A stretch of DNA of 8,338 nucleotides. It comes from Bacillota bacterium (GTDB lineage: Bacteria; Bacillota; Bacilli; Alicyclobacillales; SLC66). Both the position numbers and the translations under genes were made by a program. Numbering within the stretch: position 1 is the first letter of the stretch; each line of letters begins with the position of its first letter. Of the stretch, positions 1-5,316 are shown piece by piece. A model generated the notes under the pieces. That model did not search any database, had not been told where the DNA came from, and saw only the letters and a list, made by a program, of their open reading frames with translations. Location: assembly GCA_021846145.1 (NCBI GenBank), contig JAJZCJ010000135.1:1-8338 (forward strand), read 5' to 3'.

Positions 1-460
1 TGCAGCCACGTTTTCTTGACAAGCTCTCTAAAAAGGCAATTTCATTCACTGGCACCGGCCGCCATAGTTCGCCCTTTTGCCCAGTCACAAATGATAAAAT
101 GTCGGAGGTTGCAGTGGGTGCCAATAATCCTGAAGGCAATTCTTTTCGCGTCTGCTCTGGTGGATAAATGACGGTGACTGCCCCCCAAGATTGTTCCAGA
201 AAAAATGGATATCCCTTTCCAAAATAAGGTGAACCAAATAAGGTGGCATCCATCAATGATTCAATGTTGGCACGATGGTTCACTACTCTTGCTGAGATGC
301 TTTCTGATGGAATCTCTTTGCCTGGTTCAATGTGGATATCATAATCACCGGGCAGATAATCGATAAACTTCTTGTCATCTGCGATCGCAATCGATGCCTC
401 AGGTGGCAATAGATCTTTAAGGATGGCACTAATTTGTAACCACACAGAACCGTCGACCAT
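1..460 (-). CDS. Sensor-domain LytTR-type transcriptional regulator, 3' end outside the window
   Basis: The reverse strand is open for 153 codons from ATG at 460-458 to the window edge, so the C-terminus is missing. The start is supported by a GGGAGG Shine-Dalgarno (complement of 469-474) 8 nt upstream. Residues about 13-100 (LKDLLPPEASIAIADDKKF onward, with LPGDYDIHIEPGKEIP and FGSPYFGKGYPFF) resemble from memory the small-ligand, PAS-like sensor domain found in short cytoplasmic chemotaxis receptors of Firmicutes. After a linker, residues about 123-148 (SFVTGQKGELWRPVPVNEIA, then FLES) look like the first strands of a LytTR DNA-binding domain, which typically begins with a 'PV..I.YIE' pattern. 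No receiver domain is visible, so this would be a one-component regulator. It is divergent from the CoA-transferase gene and probably controls it. The open frame and start are clear; the domain names rest on pattern memory, and the LytTR call rests on about 25 residues. Confidence 0.62.
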   Translation of the reverse strand, partial: MVDGSVWLQISAILKDLLPPEASIAIADDKKFIDYLPGDYDIHIEPGKEIPSESISARVVNHRANIESLMDATLFGSPYFGKGYPFFLEQSWGAVTVIYPPEQTRKELPSGLLAPTATSDILSFVTGQKGELWRPVPVNEIAFLESLSRKRGC

Positions 461-484
461 GGTGATTTCCTCCCCGCTATTTTG

Positions 485-514
485 ATTCTGTCGCGAAATA
501 CGAGTGTCTGTCAA
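485..514 (-). promoter_or_regulatory. Putative sigma-A promoter of the LytTR-type regulator
   Basis: Reading leftward, a perfect TTGACA -35 (complement of 509-514) is followed after 18 bp by CAGAAT (complement of 485-490), 4 of 6 matches to TATAAT. This would start transcription near 478, just upstream of the Shine-Dalgarno. The -10 is imperfect, so this is a candidate. Confidence 0.45.
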
Positions 515-526
515 GAATCGCTGACA
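487..526. promoter_or_regulatory. Candidate operator: inverted and direct repeats between divergent promoters
   Basis: TGTCA (509-513) and TGACA (522-526) form a perfect 5-bp inverted repeat with 8 bp between, embedding the -35 boxes of both divergent promoters. TCTGTC also occurs twice, at 487-492 and 507-512, a 20-bp period close to two helical turns. LytTR proteins usually bind paired direct repeats about two turns apart, so the direct repeat suits the neighbouring regulator. The repeats are short and chance occurrence is possible. Confidence 0.35.
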
Positions 527-549
527 CCAAAAAGTGACTGCTATATTCT
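521..549 (+). promoter_or_regulatory. Putative sigma-A promoter of the CoA-transferase gene
   Basis: CTGACA (521-526, 5 of 6 to TTGACA) is followed after 17 bp by TATTCT (544-549, 4 of 6). An overlapping TATATT at 542-547 would give a 15-bp spacer. Initiation near 556 leaves a roughly 40-nt leader before the GTG start at 597, and makes the upstream in-frame ATG at 561 nearly leaderless and so unlikely. Confidence 0.45.
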
Positions 550-596
550 GATAAAAATAAATGAAACCGTTTCCTTCAAATGCGGAGGTGATATCA

Positions 597-2102
597 GTGT
601 ACGAGGAAAGAATTCGCAATGCTAGCCTGTACTCTCGTATTATATCAGCTGAAAAGGCACAGTCATACATTCAGGACGGAATGACAGTGGCAGTCAGTGG
701 ATTTACTAGATCAGGGGATGCAAAAGCGGTCCCGATTGCCTTAGCCAAACGGCTGGAGGTAACCGGTGAACCGTTAAAAATCAATCTCTATTCAGGCGCT
801 TCTCTTGCAGAGACAGATCGGGTGCTGAGTTTTAATAATTTGATTGAAAGACGTCTCCCTTTCCAGAGTGATGAGGTGCTAAGAAAGCGCATCAATCAGG
901 GGGAAGTGCAGTATATTGACCAACATCTGAGTCAAACCCCTGAGTGGGTGCGAAGTGGAATTTTGGGTGAATTAGATGTTGCCATCATCGAAGCGGCAGC
1001 CATTACGGAGGACGGTGGCATCATTCCGACTACCTCAGTGGGGAACTCGCCCGTATTTGTGGAAAAAGCAAAAAAAATCATCATCGAGTTGAATCTTTCG
1101 ATTCCGTTAGCATTTGAAGGCCTACACGATATTTATTTAGTGGAAGATCGTCCGCGCCGCCAGCCGATTCCTGTTATTGCTCCCAGAGACCGCATTGGCA
1201 CCAGTTCAATTCCTTGTGATCCTGATCGCATTGTGGGGATTGTCTTGACTCATGACTTGGATGCACCGTCGTTGCTCACAAAACCGGATGCAGAGACACA
1301 AATGATGGCCAACTACATTTTAGAATTTTTAGAGCATGAGGTAAGACTTGGACGATTGCCTGAGAATCTAGCGCCTATCCAAAGTGGCATTGGCTCTGTT
1401 GCCAATGCGGTGCTCAGTGGTCTGCAAGCGTCGTCATTTGAACATTTAGAGATTTATACCGAAGTGATGCAAGACGCTGTATTTGAACTGTTTGATGCAG
1501 GAAAGGTGGACTTTGCTTCTACTTGTTCATTTACTTTGTCAGATACGATGCTAAAACATGTACTGCAGTCCATTGATCAATACAAGTCCAAAGTAGTGAT
1601 TCGGCCACAAGAAATCTCTAATCACCCGGAAGTCATTCGTCGTTTGGGTATTATTGCTATCAACGCGGCGCTTGAGGTAGATATCTATGGCAACGTCAAT
1701 TCTACACATGTACGCGGGACGCACATGATGAACGGCATTGGTGGATCAGGGGATTTTGCGAGGAATGCGGCACTTTCTATCTTTGTTACAAAATCGGTGG
1801 CGAAAGGCGGATCGATTTCCAGCGTCGTGCCGTTTGTTAGCCATGTGGATCACACGGAACACGATGTCCACGTCATCGTAACAGAACAAGGCATTGCTGA
1901 TTTGCGGGGGTTGTCTCCGCGCGAGAGAGCTAGGGTGATCATTCAAAACCTTGTTCACCCGCTGTACAAGGATGCTATGTGGGATTATTTTACGAGAGCA
2001 GAACGCAAGGGTGGGCATACACCGCATTTACTAAATGAAGTGTTAAGCTGGCATGAGTTGTTTGCAGATACTGGGGATATGAGAAAACTGGTTTTTTCGT
2101 AA
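597..2102 (+). CDS. Acetyl-CoA hydrolase / succinyl-CoA:acetate CoA-transferase (AarC/Cat1 family)
   Basis: This 501-residue protein matches the class I CoA-transferase group that includes Acetobacter AarC (about 505 aa) and clostridial Cat1, cytoplasmic enzymes that move CoA between succinyl-CoA and acetate or hydrolyse acetyl-CoA. The family hallmarks are in order: IRNASLYSR at the N-terminus, an SGFT segment, EAAAITEDGGIIPTTSVGNS, the catalytic glutamate in IYTEVMQD (Glu289, codon 1461-1463), QEISNHP (Asn342), NGIGGSGDFAR (oxyanion region), TEQGIADLRGLSP (Glu430) and a C-terminal HTPHLL...LSWH. I chose GTG at 597 because GGAGGTGA lies at 584-591 just upstream; the in-frame ATG at 561 has no ribosome site and would add 12 unrelated residues. 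It stands alone, divergent from the LytTR-type regulator, and a hairpin follows its TAA stop. Likely roles are acetate overflow or scavenging, or propionate/succinate interconversion. Sequence alone does not fix the acyl donor, so hydrolase versus transferase is open. Confidence 0.93.
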   Translation: MYEERIRNASLYSRIISAEKAQSYIQDGMTVAVSGFTRSGDAKAVPIALAKRLEVTGEPLKINLYSGASLAETDRVLSFNNLIERRLPFQSDEVLRKRINQGEVQYIDQHLSQTPEWVRSGILGELDVAIIEAAAITEDGGIIPTTSVGNSPVFVEKAKKIIIELNLSIPLAFEGLHDIYLVEDRPRRQPIPVIAPRDRIGTSSIPCDPDRIVGIVLTHDLDAPSLLTKPDAETQMMANYILEFLEHEVRLGRLPENLAPIQSGIGSVANAVLSGLQASSFEHLEIYTEVMQDAVFELFDAGKVDFASTCSFTLSDTMLKHVLQSIDQYKSKVVIRPQEISNHPEVIRRLGIIAINAALEVDIYGNVNSTHVRGTHMMNGIGGSGDFARNAALSIFVTKSVAKGGSISSVVPFVSHVDHTEHDVHVIVTEQGIADLRGLSPRERARVIIQNLVHPLYKDAMWDYFTRAERKGGHTPHLLNEVLSWHELFADTGDMRKLVFS

Positions 2103-2111
2103 ATTGATGTT

Positions 2112-2147
2112 ACAAAGGGCGTTATCCTTTACGGGTACGCCCTTTGT
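2112..2147. terminator. Hairpin between convergent genes, possible two-way terminator
   Basis: ACAAAGGGCGT (2112-2122) pairs perfectly over 11 bp with ACGCCCTTTGT (2137-2147) around a 14-nt loop. It begins 9 nt after the CoA-transferase stop and ends 7 nt before the end of the convergent CDGSH gene. Neither side has a good T run, so termination may be inefficient. Confidence 0.6.
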
Positions 2148-2154
2148 CGATTGA

Positions 2155-2358
2155 TCATGATTTGCTGGCTCTTGCGGCATCTTCAAAAGATTCCTTGTGA
2201 GAGCCATCGCAAAAAGGTTTGTTTTTGGAATGACCACAACGGCAAAGTGCGACGTGTTCATTCGTCGTGAATTTGTTGCCTTCCGCATCTAGTACTTCCA
2301 CATTCCCGGAAACCAAATAAGGGCCGTTGTCCATTAACTTAATGCTTACATCTGCCAT
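2155..2358 (-). CDS. Small CDGSH-type iron-sulfur protein
   Basis: This 67-residue protein carries the complete CDGSH signature, CRCGHSKNKPFCDGSH at residues 39-54. The expected 2Fe-2S ligands are Cys39, Cys41, Cys50 and His54, the three-Cys/one-His arrangement of the family. There is no signal peptide or membrane anchor, so it should be a soluble cytoplasmic redox or cluster-carrying protein, unlike the membrane-anchored eukaryotic mitoNEET. Residues 3-37 (VSIKLMDNGPYLVSGNVEVL) form the usual beta-rich lead-in. ATG at 2358-2356 is preceded by AAAGGAG (complement of 2369-2375), spaced 10 nt, and by a good promoter, so it is probably its own transcription unit. The physiological partner is not evident from the neighbours. 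Family call is secure; role is unknown. Confidence 0.92.
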   Translation of the reverse strand: MADVSIKLMDNGPYLVSGNVEVLDAEGNKFTTNEHVALCRCGHSKNKPFCDGSHKESFEDAARASKS

Positions 2359-2397
2359 TCTGTCTTGTCTCCTTTGATAAATAGTGACTACTTTATT

Positions 2398-2426
2398 ATT
2401 TTATTATAGATATTTACTTTTTTCAA
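2398..2426 (-). promoter_or_regulatory. Putative sigma-A promoter of the CDGSH gene
   Basis: Reading leftward, TTGAAA (complement of 2421-2426, 5 of 6) is followed after 17 bp by TAAAAT (complement of 2398-2403, 5 of 6). A perfect TATAAT also lies at the complement of 2403-2408 but has a poorer -35 at the right distance. Transcription would start near 2391, about 33 nt before the start codon. Confidence 0.55.
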
Positions 2427-2427
2427 C

Positions 2428-2456
2428 ATTTGTTCGTTTGCGATTTCCGTTATAAT
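2428..2456 (+). promoter_or_regulatory. Possible promoter of the 22-codon unit
   Basis: A perfect TATAAT lies at 2451-2456. At a 17-bp spacing the -35 position (2428-2433, ATTTGT) is poor; TTGTTC at 2430-2435 is better but only 15 bp away. AT-rich DNA makes chance TATAAT likely, so the call depends on the ORF and terminator downstream. Confidence 0.35.
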
Positions 2457-2499
2457 AAATTTGGAAACCATGACGACAATGAATGGGAGTGTGTATTGA

Positions 2500-2568
2500 A
2501 TGCCATCAAGTAACAACTGGAACATTATCAAACGCGCCGTAAAACCCCTGGATCCATGGGGGATATAA
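2500..2568 (+). CDS. Putative 22-residue microprotein, unknown function
   Basis: ATG at 2500 opens 22 codons ending in TAA at 2566-2568. The peptide begins MPSSNNWNIIKRAVK and ends DPWGI, with two tryptophans and a short basic centre. GGGAG at 2485-2489 is a possible ribosome site, 10 nt upstream. A nine-codon ORF (ATG 2470 to TGA 2497-2499) stops directly against its start and could couple translation. A TATAAT lies 44 nt upstream and a terminator-like hairpin begins 6 nt after the stop, so promoter, ORF and terminator form a self-contained unit of about 140 bp. I recognise no family. It may instead be a non-coding small RNA: near the end of the ORF, CCCC and GGGG flank a TGGATCCA palindrome (2545-2561) and could fold. 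Evidence is contextual only. Confidence 0.35.
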   Translation: MPSSNNWNIIKRAVKPLDPWGI

Positions 2569-2573
2569 GGCAC

Positions 2574-2596
2574 TTGCCGTCAGGCAAATTTTTTTT
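2574..2596 (+). terminator. Intrinsic terminator-like hairpin after the 22-codon ORF
   Basis: TTGCC (2574-2578), tetraloop GTCA, GGCAA (2583-2587) and then A plus eight T residues (2589-2596). The stem is short (5 bp) but the T tract is strong and correctly oriented for rightward transcription. Because a tnpB remnant starts 30 nt on, the hairpin could alternatively be the subterminal palindrome of an IS605-type left end. Confidence 0.6.
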
Positions 2597-2625
2597 CGTT
2601 ACACACAATATTCTATAATGTAACC

Positions 2626-3034
2626 ATGAAAATTTTTAAAGCCTATCGGTTTCGTTTTTACCCAACAGCAGAACAAGCGCAACTACTCTCCCGAACCTTC
2701 GGTTGTGTTCGCTATGTCTATTTCTAAACAACAAAAAGGTTCCAAGAACCGTGACAAGGCCAGACGCAAAGTGGCGAAAATTCACGCAAAGGTTGCCGAC
2801 AGCCGCCAAAACTTCTTGCACAAACTCACCACGAACCTGATTCGCGAGAACCAAGTGATCAGTTTGGAAAGTTTGCAGGTCAAGAATATGATTAAAAATC
2901 ACCACTTGGCGAAGTCCATTGCGGATGTCAGTTGGTCAGAACTCGTCCGGCAGTTGGAATACAAGGCAGCCTGGTATGGAAGAACCATCGTCAAGATCGA
3001 TAAGTTCTATCCCTCCAGCAAACGCTGTTTTTGA
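2626..3034 (+). pseudogene. Remnant of tnpB (IS605/IS1341-type transposon nuclease), internal deletion and truncated 3' end
   Basis: ATG at 2626 begins MKIFKAYRFRFYPTAEQAQL and continues to FGCVRYVY, the classic TnpB N-terminus, then hits TAA at 2725-2727. From about 2720, in the next frame, the sequence resumes at a point that normally lies some 200 residues later: SKQQKGSKNRDKARRKVAKI, HKLTTNLIRENQVISLESL, WSELVRQLEYKAAWYGRT and FYPSSKRC, ending in TGA at 3032-3034. An intact protein has about 370-400 residues. The first RuvC motif (Asp of GIDLG-type), the C4 zinc finger after FYPSS.C and the last RuvC motif (DRD.NAA) are all absent; only the middle RuvC glutamate (in ISLESL) remains. It is therefore dead as a guide-RNA nuclease. 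No tnpA is nearby. A TATAAT at 2614-2619 precedes the ATG without an obvious ribosome site. The remnant frame alone (GTG 2705 to 3034) could make a 109-residue basic protein, but I see no sign that it does. Confidence 0.9.
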
Positions 3035-3086
3035 CGGTATTCTTGAAAATGAAACTGCGGTGGCGCTATTTAGAAAAGGTCAATGG

Positions 3087-3099
3087 GTGATCTGATCAC
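3087..3099. repeat. Short palindrome downstream of the tnpB remnant
   Basis: GTGATC and GATCAC flank a single T. It lies in the 156-bp gap between the tnpB remnant and the ferritin-like gene. It could be part of the lost right end of the element or an operator for the next gene; a TTGACA follows at 3106-3111, although with only a weak -10 (TTTAGG, 3129-3134). Confidence 0.25.
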
Positions 3100-3190
3100 A
3101 AGAAGTTGACAGTAGCATTCGCTCCATTTTTAGGCACGTGCGGATCAGGTGTGGCATATGCTGAGAAAAAAGTAGTTTGGAGTGAATACG

Positions 3191-3727
3191 ATGTCGATTG
3201 CACATGAGGGTAGTCTGCATAAAACCCCTTATAGCCATTGGAGTATCTCTGGTTATCCAATGCCAGAAGATACTCCCTATGCAACGTATGACAACGATGG
3301 ATATCCTGATCTAAGTAGTTCACTGATTGACGAAATTGCAAAAGCGGTGAATGGCGAATACCAAGCGATTCGTCGGTATAGTCGGATGCTCGAATTGGCA
3401 CCTAATCCGTCACTCCAAGCGATCATAAAGGATATTCGCCGAGACGAGAAAAAGCATTTTCAACGGTTTTCAGCAATTTATGCTGCTTGGACTGGCGGGA
3501 AGCAGGTTCCGCTACAAAAGAATCACGTGCCTTCCACGTTTGAAGAAGGAGTCAATGAATCGATTGTGGAAGAGCAAAAAGATGTGATTTTTTATCAAGA
3601 TGTTTCCAAAATGACGCGCATTCCGTATATTCAACGTTCGTTTTTGGATGCATCATATGATGAACGTCGTCATGCCAACTGGTTTATCTATATCGCAAAT
3701 TTGCCGTTATCACGTAGTGACGCGTAA
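3191..3727 (+). CDS. Ferritin-like (rubrerythrin-type) di-iron protein
   Basis: This 178-residue protein has a low-complexity, Tyr/Pro-rich N-terminus (residues about 1-42) followed by a four-helix bundle carrying two symmetric iron-binding half-sites. The first is Glu56 (GEYQAIRRY) and Glu86-x2-His89 (DEKKH); the second is Glu128 (EEQKDVIFYQD) and Glu158-x2-His161 (DERRH). The Glu-to-ExxH spacing is 30 residues in both halves, as in ferritin-like proteins. There is no rubredoxin-type Cys domain, so it is not a full rubrerythrin. ATG at 3191 is preferred because GGAG (3179-3182) sits 8 nt upstream; a GTG at 3182 overlaps that site and would add three residues. It is probably cytoplasmic and monocistronic, ending in its own terminator. 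Roles in iron handling, peroxide defence or spore formation are possible, and the sequence does not choose between them. Confidence 0.85.
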   Translation: MSIAHEGSLHKTPYSHWSISGYPMPEDTPYATYDNDGYPDLSSSLIDEIAKAVNGEYQAIRRYSRMLELAPNPSLQAIIKDIRRDEKKHFQRFSAIYAAWTGGKQVPLQKNHVPSTFEEGVNESIVEEQKDVIFYQDVSKMTRIPYIQRSFLDASYDERRHANWFIYIANLPLSRSDA

Positions 3728-3753
3728 TCAGACGTTCTTCGATGAACAGTTAA

Positions 3754-3792
3754 AATAAGTAGGTCGTTTTTAGACCTGCTTATTATTTTTTT
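3754..3792 (+). terminator. Strong intrinsic terminator of the ferritin-like gene
   Basis: AATAAGTAGGTC (3754-3765) pairs with GACCTGCTTATT (3773-3784) over 12 bp with a single G-U pair and a 7-nt loop, followed by A and seven T residues (3786-3792). It lies 27 nt after the TAA stop. Confidence 0.9.
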
Positions 3793-3797
3793 GTTTG

Positions 3798-3849
3798 AAT
3801 TTCGATCTGAATATTGCAAAACAAAGATAGATAGTTTAATATCGAAATT
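3798..3849. repeat. Inverted repeat in the leader region before the sugar-uptake operon
   Basis: AATTTCGAT (3798-3806) and ATCGAAATT (3841-3849) are perfect 9-bp complements separated by 34 nt. The repeat begins right after the upstream terminator and lies more than 80 bp before the likely operon promoter, so it is probably not in that mRNA. It could be a looping operator or a chance AT-rich repeat. I see no gene between 3728 and 4029. Confidence 0.4.
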
Positions 3850-3907
3850 AAGCCTCTTGGAGGTCGCGAATCGGGTTTTTTGCCACACTACACCTTAAAA
3901 TTGGCGC

Positions 3908-3932
3908 ACTTGGTTGATTTGAAAATCCAAGT
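3908..3932. promoter_or_regulatory. Candidate ROK-repressor operator
   Basis: ACTTGG (3908-3913) and CCAAGT (3927-3932) form a perfect inverted repeat with a 13-bp AT-rich centre, 25 bp overall. The size and AT-rich core resemble operators of XylR/NagC-type ROK repressors. It abuts the likely -35 of the sugar-uptake operon, whose convergent neighbour is a ROK gene. The pairing of protein and site is inference. Confidence 0.4.
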
Positions 3933-3960
3933 TGCCCGTCACGGTGGATTTGAGTAAATA
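3932..3960 (+). promoter_or_regulatory. Possible sigma-A promoter of the sugar-uptake operon
   Basis: TTGCCC (3932-3937, 4 of 6) is followed after 17 bp by TAAATA (3955-3960, weak). An alternative is TTGAGT (3950-3955) with CATTAA (3973-3978), also 17 bp apart. Either places the cre site at or just downstream of the start of transcription. Confidence 0.35.
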
Positions 3961-3980
3961 AAGATGATGTGGCATTAACT

Positions 3981-3994
3981 TGTAAGCGTTCGCA
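3981..3994 (+). promoter_or_regulatory. Catabolite-responsive element (cre) for CcpA
   Basis: TGTAAGCGTTCGCA matches the cre consensus TGWAANCGNTNWCA at every position except one (G for W), and with the preceding T fits the relaxed form WTGNAANCGNWNNCW fully. It lies 36 bp before the start codon of the sugar-binding protein, downstream of the candidate promoters, where bound CcpA would block transcription. This suggests repression when a preferred carbon source is present. Confidence 0.65.
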
Positions 3995-4029
3995 TTGAGA
4001 GGATACATTCACACAGGGGGTCAATATCT

Positions 4030-5301
4030 ATGATTCGCAATCGTTGGTTTTCAGTGGGTGCCGCTGCACTTGTCACGCTTTCCATGACCGCATCACTTCC
4101 CGCGATGGCCGCTACTGGGTCACAAGGGGATTTGCAAATTTTCAGTTGGTGGACAGGTGTGGCTAGTAGTAAAGCGCTCCAATCATTGATTAACGTCTAC
4201 ACAAAAGAATATCATGGCGCAAAAGTCACCAATGAGGCAGTGGCAGGAGGAGCAGGCTCCAATGCGAAAGCGGTGCTCGCAAGCCGCATGGAAGCTGGCA
4301 ATCCACCAGGAACATTTCAGGTACATGCCGGAGGAGGTTCGCTACTATCTTGGGTTCAAGCTGGTGACATGACATCACTTAATAGTCTCTACAAGTCACA
4401 AGGTTGGTATAAAGTGTTTCCAAAACCATTACTCAATTTGATTACTTTTAAGGGCAATATCTATGCCGTGCCTGTTGACATGCAAAGAGGCAATGTGCTC
4501 TGGTATAACCCTTCTGTTTTCAAAAAATATCACTTGACAGCACCAAAAACATTTGCACAATTTTTCCATGATGCAGCTGTATTAAAAAGTCACGGCATTA
4601 CACCGTTGGCGCTCGCGAACCATGGCAACTGGGAAGCCACACTACTCTTTAGTGATGTGCTTTTAGGTACAGTGGGTCCGCAAAAATACGACCAGCTTTT
4701 GACAGGAAAATTGGCGTGGAATAGTCCTGGTGTGAAACAAGCTTCACAAACATTTGTCAAAATGATGAGCTACACCAATAGTGATTATTCTGCACTGCAC
4801 TGGCAACAGGCAGATCAATTAGTTGCCCAAGGTAAGGCGGCCATGAATGTAATGGGCGATTGGGCACAGGGTTACTTTACTACGACTCTGCATTTGAAGC
4901 CGAAAACCGGATTTGGTTGGGCTCCCACGCCGATGACCACGGGCGTATTTGGAGTAGTGTCTGATGTGTTTGGACTTCCTTCCAAACTGAAAGACAAAGC
5001 ATCAACGCTCAACTTCTTGAAAGTATTGGGATCAAAGCAGGCGCAAGATATCTTCAATCCGTTAAAAGGCACATTTTCACCACGCCTTGATGCAAATCCA
5101 GCCAAGTATGATGCATACTCTCGTTCAGCAATGCAGTCTTATAAGCATGATAAAATGGTGCTTGTAATTGGACAAGGCGCTGTCAATCCTGGATTTACTA
5201 ATTCATTTAACAATGCGATGGAGATTTTTGTCACCGATCATAATGTGAATAATTTTGTGTCGTCGTTACAAAATGCCGCACAAACCAATCCGCTTTCTTG
5301 A
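4030..5301 (+). CDS. ABC sugar transporter solute-binding protein, glucose/mannose type
   Basis: This 423-residue protein has a Sec signal peptide (RNRW, a hydrophobic stretch at residues 6-22, then SLPAMA with cleavage likely after Ala27). The mature part matches the glucose/mannose-binding proteins of the Thermus and Pseudomonas GtsA group: DLQIFSWWTG (34-43), NEAVAGGAGSNAKAVLASRM (68-87), NPPGTFQVHAGG (91-102, with the conserved His99), VPVDMQRGNVLWYN (148-160) and NVMGDWAQGYF (273-283). These are sugar-contact or hinge segments in that group. AGGGGG at 4015-4020 serves ATG 4030. It is the first gene of the uptake operon and delivers sugar to the two permeases downstream. There is no cysteine anywhere, hence no lipobox, and no membrane anchor, although Gram-positive binding proteins are normally lipoproteins. 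The mature protein is basic (about 32 Lys/Arg to 21 Asp/Glu by hand count), as expected in an acidophile. The exact sugar is inferred. Confidence 0.92.
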   Translation: MIRNRWFSVGAAALVTLSMTASLPAMAATGSQGDLQIFSWWTGVASSKALQSLINVYTKEYHGAKVTNEAVAGGAGSNAKAVLASRMEAGNPPGTFQVHAGGGSLLSWVQAGDMTSLNSLYKSQGWYKVFPKPLLNLITFKGNIYAVPVDMQRGNVLWYNPSVFKKYHLTAPKTFAQFFHDAAVLKSHGITPLALANHGNWEATLLFSDVLLGTVGPQKYDQLLTGKLAWNSPGVKQASQTFVKMMSYTNSDYSALHWQQADQLVAQGKAAMNVMGDWAQGYFTTTLHLKPKTGFGWAPTPMTTGVFGVVSDVFGLPSKLKDKASTLNFLKVLGSKQAQDIFNPLKGTFSPRLDANPAKYDAYSRSAMQSYKHDKMVLVIGQGAVNPGFTNSFNNAMEIFVTDHNVNNFVSSLQNAAQTNPLS

Positions 5302-5316
5302 TCATTAGTTGTCAAG

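Noticed and set aside
2043..2288. Minus-strand 81-codon open frame overlapping the CoA-transferase end and the CDGSH gene
   Set aside because: It is an out-of-frame shadow of the CDGSH gene, whose Fe-S motif is unambiguous in the other frame.
2388..2573. Minus-strand 61-codon open frame over the small unit
   Set aside because: It runs antisense through a terminator-like hairpin and promoter elements, has an AT-driven composition (many Ile/Lys near its end) and no convincing ribosome site.
3096..3401. Minus-strand 101-codon open frame over the ferritin-like gene start
   Set aside because: It is antisense to the ferritin-like gene, with no supporting motif.
3841..3900. Possible riboswitch or RNA leader (CCTCTTGGAGG and a GGGTTTTTTG stretch)
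   Set aside because: The stem is only 4 bp, the T run has no adjacent stable hairpin, and the region lies upstream of the likely promoter, so it would not be in the operon mRNA.
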